Positions 59,091 through 64,000 of a stretch of DNA of 64,000 bases are shown one piece after another (the stretch's first letter is position 1; each line of letters begins with the position of its first letter). The notes below the pieces were generated by a model. It ran no database searches. It was not told the DNA's origin and was given only the letters and a program-made list of their open reading frames with translations. The stretch comes from Antennarius striatus (Eukaryota; Chordata; Actinopteri; Lophiiformes; Antennariidae). The translations under genes were made by a program, and so were the position numbers. The stretch spans positions 13,537,982 through 13,601,981 of the forward strand of contig NC_090781.1 of the NCBI RefSeq assembly GCF_040054535.1, read 5' to 3'.

Positions 59091-60783
59091 CTATGTCCGG
59101 CGTCTGATCAAAACGACAAAAAAAATGTCCAAAGTAGTAAAAAAAAAAGAAAGAAAAAAGATCCTAAATCATCGGATTAGTATAACGGACGATAAATTAA
59201 ATAAAACGCGATTGATCTCTCGTCGCTTTTATCACACAATTCGGCGGTGATCCGTAGATGGTGCTCTTCCAACCTGATGAGTGTGTGCTCCCATGGGGTT
59301 GGGGCAGCACCTGTGCCTCACCTGTGTAATTAAAACACACCGTTCATAAACACACCCGTTCACTTCTGACAGTCCTCAAACAGCAGGTAAGTAACGATGT
59401 GCTCCTGATACATTCACGTCCAACCGCTTTATTTGACTATTAATATATTTGATTCACGTATGCCGTTACAAAAACACCTGTGTTACAGGTGAGAATTCCT
59501 TTCAACTAAAGTCAAAAACAAATTTAGACAATTGTTAATTAGAAAATCAATATTTTGTTTCGGTAAATTACTTACTAAGGCTACTGAAGACTGAAGCTTC
59601 TGTAGGAGGAAGAGGAACGAAATGGTTGACTGGACAGGTGTGCCAAACCTCATCATTTGATTCCCAGTATTAGTGGTTTTTTTCTTTGCAGCAGGTTGTC
59701 CAATCCCGTGAGGCGGACACGTTCAGGTGTGTTCCTGGGTAAAAAGGTGACGCTTGGATCAAGTGAAGGACACGCCCACGGTTCAGATCGGTTTTTCCAA
59801 ACACAAAAAAACTGGAATTATTAATTTACATTTATTGCAATTTTCATTGATATGAAGGTACACGCACAGTGTTCAAATTAATAACGTTCTGTTTCCTTCC
59901 GTGTTTTTTCATTATCGGTAGACCTTTTGAAAATGTCTCCTTGTCAGCCTGACAAATCATCACAGAAAATGAGACAATCGGGAAAACAAACAGGATAAAT
60001 GACTATTATACTGTACACTCATCCACACCATGCCATGCCAATGGCTTTAAAGCTGACGGGCACATTTCGCTTTATTTGGTGCCATGACAGCACTTCATTT
60101 TAAAATGACAAATTAGTACATCACTTGATAACATTTCTCACATTCTGAGAACTTGGTATTGTAAGGCATAGTGGGTATCCATCATGGAATAAGCTCCTAA
60201 ACTCTTGGCTTCTTGATATTGAGACTTCTGTGGCAGGGAAGAATTTCAAGATACCCTGCTGTTACCCGCAGAATCCTGGAGCCCTCAATAGTACCCAAAA
60301 CCAACAAGAATGCTTTAGTCAACATGAGCATTCTGATCAATGAAGTTTATTTAAAACACATTCTGGAAAATAGATTTTGTAAATGTATTTGATAAGTGGT
60401 GTTCTCTCATCTGTTTTATAACAAGAAATGTCAAATTAAACCACTGTGTAGAAGAGTACTAGTATCAGCATTTAGTACTGCAGCCCATTATTAACCAATA
60501 TTGGGCTGATACCTCAATCAAACAATATACACCAATATATATCTATATATATGAAAATAGTGTTCATACCAATAAAGGCCATAATTTTAGGAACATTGGG
60601 ACGAGCAGATTATAAAGGCAAATAAAATACTGTAGTTTGTAGTAAAGAAACGCGTCATTTGTAAGAAATTAAAAGGGCTAACTGTCAAAAAGATAAGATG
60701 GCCAATAAAATGGAAGTGAGAGGCTCAAGGCAAAAAGGATGCAGGTCAAATGTGAAGAGCAAGTGAAACTTCAGGCAAGGCGG
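59091..60783. other. Interval between the b3gnt gene and napa
   Basis: Promoter-side sequence near 59.1-59.4 kb, then A/T-rich sequence and the napa 3'UTR from about 60.78 kb leftward. No gene or named repeat was seen. Confidence 0.4.
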
Positions 60784-63383
60784 TCAGCGAAGGTCACTCT
60801 CATCGTCCTGTATAGTTTTCTTGATGCGGAGAAGCATAGTGGTGAGCCACTGGTCCAACCGTGAAATGCTGTCGTATTCTTTCACCTGAGAAAGGAGCAG
60901 TAAATGTTATAATTCTAATGACAAAATGACATGAATTTAAATGATCTGTTGAAAAACGTCAGTGTTCTTACCGAGTCAGTATAGGCATCCACGTTCTGTT
61001 CTTCATAAGCATCTAGAAGTTTCTGGGTGGATAAAATCATTATTTACAATAACATTTTATGTCAGAAAAGTTGCTCAAAGACAAACATGTATGTCAAGAT
61101 TTCATTATTTGAATTCAATTCATGTCAAAGAATTTAACATTGAGATAAAAAAAAATAAATCATCCACAACACATAGCGTAACTTCCTATCAAGTTAGAAA
61201 CAGCTCTACACTGCAGAACTCGCTGTTTTTGTTGTACGATGATGGGGAGTTTATGGAAACTTTCATAATGTAGATGTTAACAAGGTCACTCACATGTTGT
61301 CAATAAATTTTATTGGGAACATAGATACTGAAGCAGAAAAAAATGTGGCCGTTACAAATATTTTAGGAAGTCTGTTGAGATCCACTTCTCACGAACAGCT
61401 CCTCTTTATTGAAAGCATTATTATTTGCTCTTGGAAAAGAATTCTCAAACCCAAGTGACACTAAAATTTACCTTCAACAACTTGCATTCCCGAGAATCTG
61501 AAAAGGCTGGAAACATGTTTTCGTACTTCTGCACAGCAAGCTGGATGACAAGAGGATGAATGTTAGGACATTGGCTGAAGTTACAGAGGCTGTGCACACT
61601 CACACACACACACACACACACACGACCAGCGCTGTGGCTTACTTTTGCATTCAGCATGTCGACACAGAAGTGACAGAGAGCTGCTTTGAAGAAGTGATCC
61701 TTGGCACTGTATTTCAGGAGTGTGCTATCCATCGCATGCGTTCCAACCTGAAAAAAAAGTACAATCATTTTTGTCATTTTGTTGCTACCTCTGAATATGG
61801 ATTTAAATAGTCTCACGTTTGGTAAATAAAAATAGACACACACATTTACTTAGAGAACACAGGACAGTGGGCAGAAAAGCATTCTTGCAAAGGAGCATTT
61901 TAAAAAATAAGCTTGAGGTGTAACTGACAGTAACAACCACACAACCACTGAATGCTCACTGAGTCTCCATCATGTTGGAGAAAGTAACTTTCACACCAAG
62001 AAGACATCTTGCGGATTTCACTTTTTTCTCTATGCCTGTATTTATGTGACAATATTGCAGCAATGTGCCCTTGTAAGAACTGCTTTAAAAGTATAATCTA
62101 TCACCATGGAAGAAGAAAATCATAACATGCTGAGACAAAGGCTGCTGTTGAATATCGTCACACCTGCTCATAGATCTCAATCGCTTTTGGATACTTTTCC
62201 AGCTGAGCTGCATAGGTTGCGACTTTCAGAAGGCATTTGTTTGCTGAACTGAAAAACAAAATCAAGACGTTTCACAATCTACACATTCGCACAGAAATCA
62301 AACTTAACGTAGCACCAAGACACAAATAAAAACAACAAGAAATATTTCCCATTTAAAATTGTCACCTGGTGGATTCTTCACCCTTATAATAATCTCCTGC
62401 CTGTTCATAATGAGCAATGGCCTGGAACAGAATAATGACAGACAAAATTAACAAAACTTTCTGGTGGGACTAAGGATTAAGTATAAATTATTTAAATGTG
62501 TAAAATAAGTGGATGCTGTTGAATCAGAAGTGGGTATTAAGCTCTAAATTTCTGAAACACAGATATTGCATCTGACCTTGTCAATGTCCACAAGCTCTGT
62601 CTCATATATTTCAGCGATGCTGATATGATGCTTGGCTGCGATGGTGAAGCGCCCCTACAACCACAACCAGAAACAGTAAATCAGATACTACAACATTAAA
62701 AGGCTGCTTGGAAGAGTTGGTTTTTCAAAGACTCACCATATCGGTATATATCTCAATAGCTTGGTTTAAACAGTTTACGGCCTCTGTTGAAACAACGGTA
62801 ATTTTTTTTAGATCACAGTAATTATTCCAAATACTCATGTCAACAAAGAAAGTGATGCAAGAGAAATTTTCAAAGACACAGAGAATTTCATTAGCTTGGT
62901 GTCAGTTACTCTTTTCTCCAGTGCATGTGAAGTCCACATTCCCTTTTGTTAATTGCACTTTGTGAATAAACATTGCCGTCATATCTTAAGGACACCTGGC
63001 TGAAACCTGCGCACCATCTTCTAAAATTTGTATCACAAATAAGCTTCAGCACCTGTATGCTGATCAATTATCATTACCCTACCTTGTGGGTCTGCTTTTT
63101 TGAAGGCATTGCCAGCATGTATTAAGTTGGTTGCAGCATCATGTTTGCTCTGCATCTTAAGTTGAAGCCCAGCAGCTTGACAGAATGCATTTCCCGCAGC
63201 TTGAAAAGAAAAAAGTTTCATGTTACAAAGCTTGAAGTCAGACCTAAACAAAGAAAATTTAAATCGGATTGTTGTCAAAGCATCTTCTAGTAAATATTCT
63301 TACCACACCAATTCTTGGCCATTTTGTACATGTTCGCTGCCCTCACATACAAATCACAGGCATCTTCCATCTTGGCGGAACCC
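60784..63383 (-). CDS. napa: NAPA, alpha-SNAP (SNARE disassembly adaptor), lacks first exon
   Basis: Ten minus-strand exons are visible: 63383-63304, 63199-63083, 62783-62737, 62654-62577, 62421-62366, 62248-62164, 61747-61643, 61540-61472, 61022-60972 and 60885-60784. All join in phase and end [12 protein letters not shown], stop. The visible part starts [19 protein letters not shown], equivalent to about residue 35 of human NAPA; the N-terminal exon lies beyond 64000. Landmarks are [69 protein letters not shown] and [19 protein letters not shown]. Alpha-SNAP is a curved stack of TPR-like helical hairpins that binds assembled SNARE complexes and recruits the ATPase NSF to take them apart after fusion. 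The C-terminal leucine needed to stimulate NSF is conserved (DLR end). NAPA is preferred over NAPB from the DPQE-AVNCL and DDESDLR stretches and from chromosomal context. Introns are short, one only about 100 bases with a CA tract. Confidence 0.93.
61600..61623. repeat. Short (CA)n in a 102-base napa intron
   Basis: Twelve CA units between two napa exons. Confidence 0.9.
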
Positions 63384-64000
63384 CTGTGTACCAGGATCCA
63401 TGTTTAGTTAAACGGGATCCCTACATAGCTGGTTGATGTTGACAAATACCAAGTGTAATAATACTTTTCAGTTAATAACTAAATGCTATAAACATATTTT
63501 TAAAATGCAGACTGAGAGGAATTAGCTATTGATATAGCTACAAATATAAAGTTAAACTCCTACTTGTGATCTTGTGAAACCCCCAATGACACCAGACTGG
63601 GCTGGAAAACCATTGAACATCACTGCTGCCCTTCATTTGAGTTAATAAATGTTTTACTAGTCAAGTGAGTTATTCAAGTAACTGCTTTACTTACATGTAT
63701 GCAGAATTTCGTCTGATGTAATGCAAAAGAGGTAAGAACAATATATTACATCAGTCAACTAATTATGACACATTACAGTGCTGATGTCATGGTAATGATG
63801 TATTACCAAAATATTATTCTATGAACACTTCTAAATAAACTACTCAAATGTCGGTATACTGTAATACCTACTTAATTATTAGACTATGGAGGAAAAAAGT
63901 TCCTGATGTTGATATTTTATTTTATCTGTTTGTGTATGGGAGTTTATTTTATTTACTGTCAAATATTCAACTCAAAAAAATTCATGACACAAATGTAATC
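63384..64000 (-). other. napa intron 1, partial
   Basis: A/T-rich sequence upstream of the second napa exon. No exon is seen before the window ends. Confidence 0.5.

Overview
This window is nuclear DNA of a ray-finned (teleost) fish. It shows vertebrate GT-AG split genes, many (CA/GT)n microsatellites, relics of the L2-like and RTE LINEs common in fish, and a gene order matching a vertebrate conserved block. All identifications come from reading translations against remembered family sequences; no database search was possible. No retrovirus, LTR element, Polinton or CRISPR array was recognised.

Layout: (1) 1-167, one unidentified coding-like exon on the minus strand. (2) opa3 on the minus strand (598-2416, two exons), with a long (GT)n in its intron. 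(3) ppp1r13l (iASPP) on the plus strand, with a likely untranslated first exon near 3.5-3.7 kb, a 7.5 kb first intron holding a 34-bp minisatellite and a 552-bp inverted-repeat element, and twelve coding exons from 11301 to 16965. (4) 18-25 kb, gene-free, with microsatellites and a short telomere-like array. (5) tmem91 (SynDIG/dispanin family) on the plus strand, with a CpG-rich probable first exon near 25.3-25.6 kb and coding exons 33120-36948. (6) exosc5 on the minus strand, six exons 39079-43623, with an RTE and an L2-like LINE fragment in its introns. (7) 44-49.5 kb, a transposon graveyard: antisense RTE, sense L2-like LINE with a (TATC)n tail, and a hAT transposase fragment. (8) bckdha on the plus strand, eight exons 49967-56415. 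(9) A single-exon GT31 glycosyltransferase, b3gnt8-like, on the minus strand (57241-58500). (10) napa (alpha-SNAP) on the minus strand, ten exons 60784-63383, with its start beyond the window.

The order tmem91-exosc5-bckdha-b3gnt8 matches human 19q13.2, while opa3, ppp1r13l and napa lie further along human 19q13. These genes are not one pathway: they cover mitochondrial upkeep (opa3, bckdha), p53/NF-kB control (ppp1r13l), membrane and synapse biology (tmem91), RNA decay (exosc5), glycan extension (b3gnt8) and SNARE recycling (napa).

The most interesting structure is in bckdha. Intron 4 holds a decayed partial copy of exon 7 plus its downstream intron, and that copy was later interrupted by an inverted-repeat (MITE-like) element. 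A fuller copy of the same element family sits in ppp1r13l intron 1.
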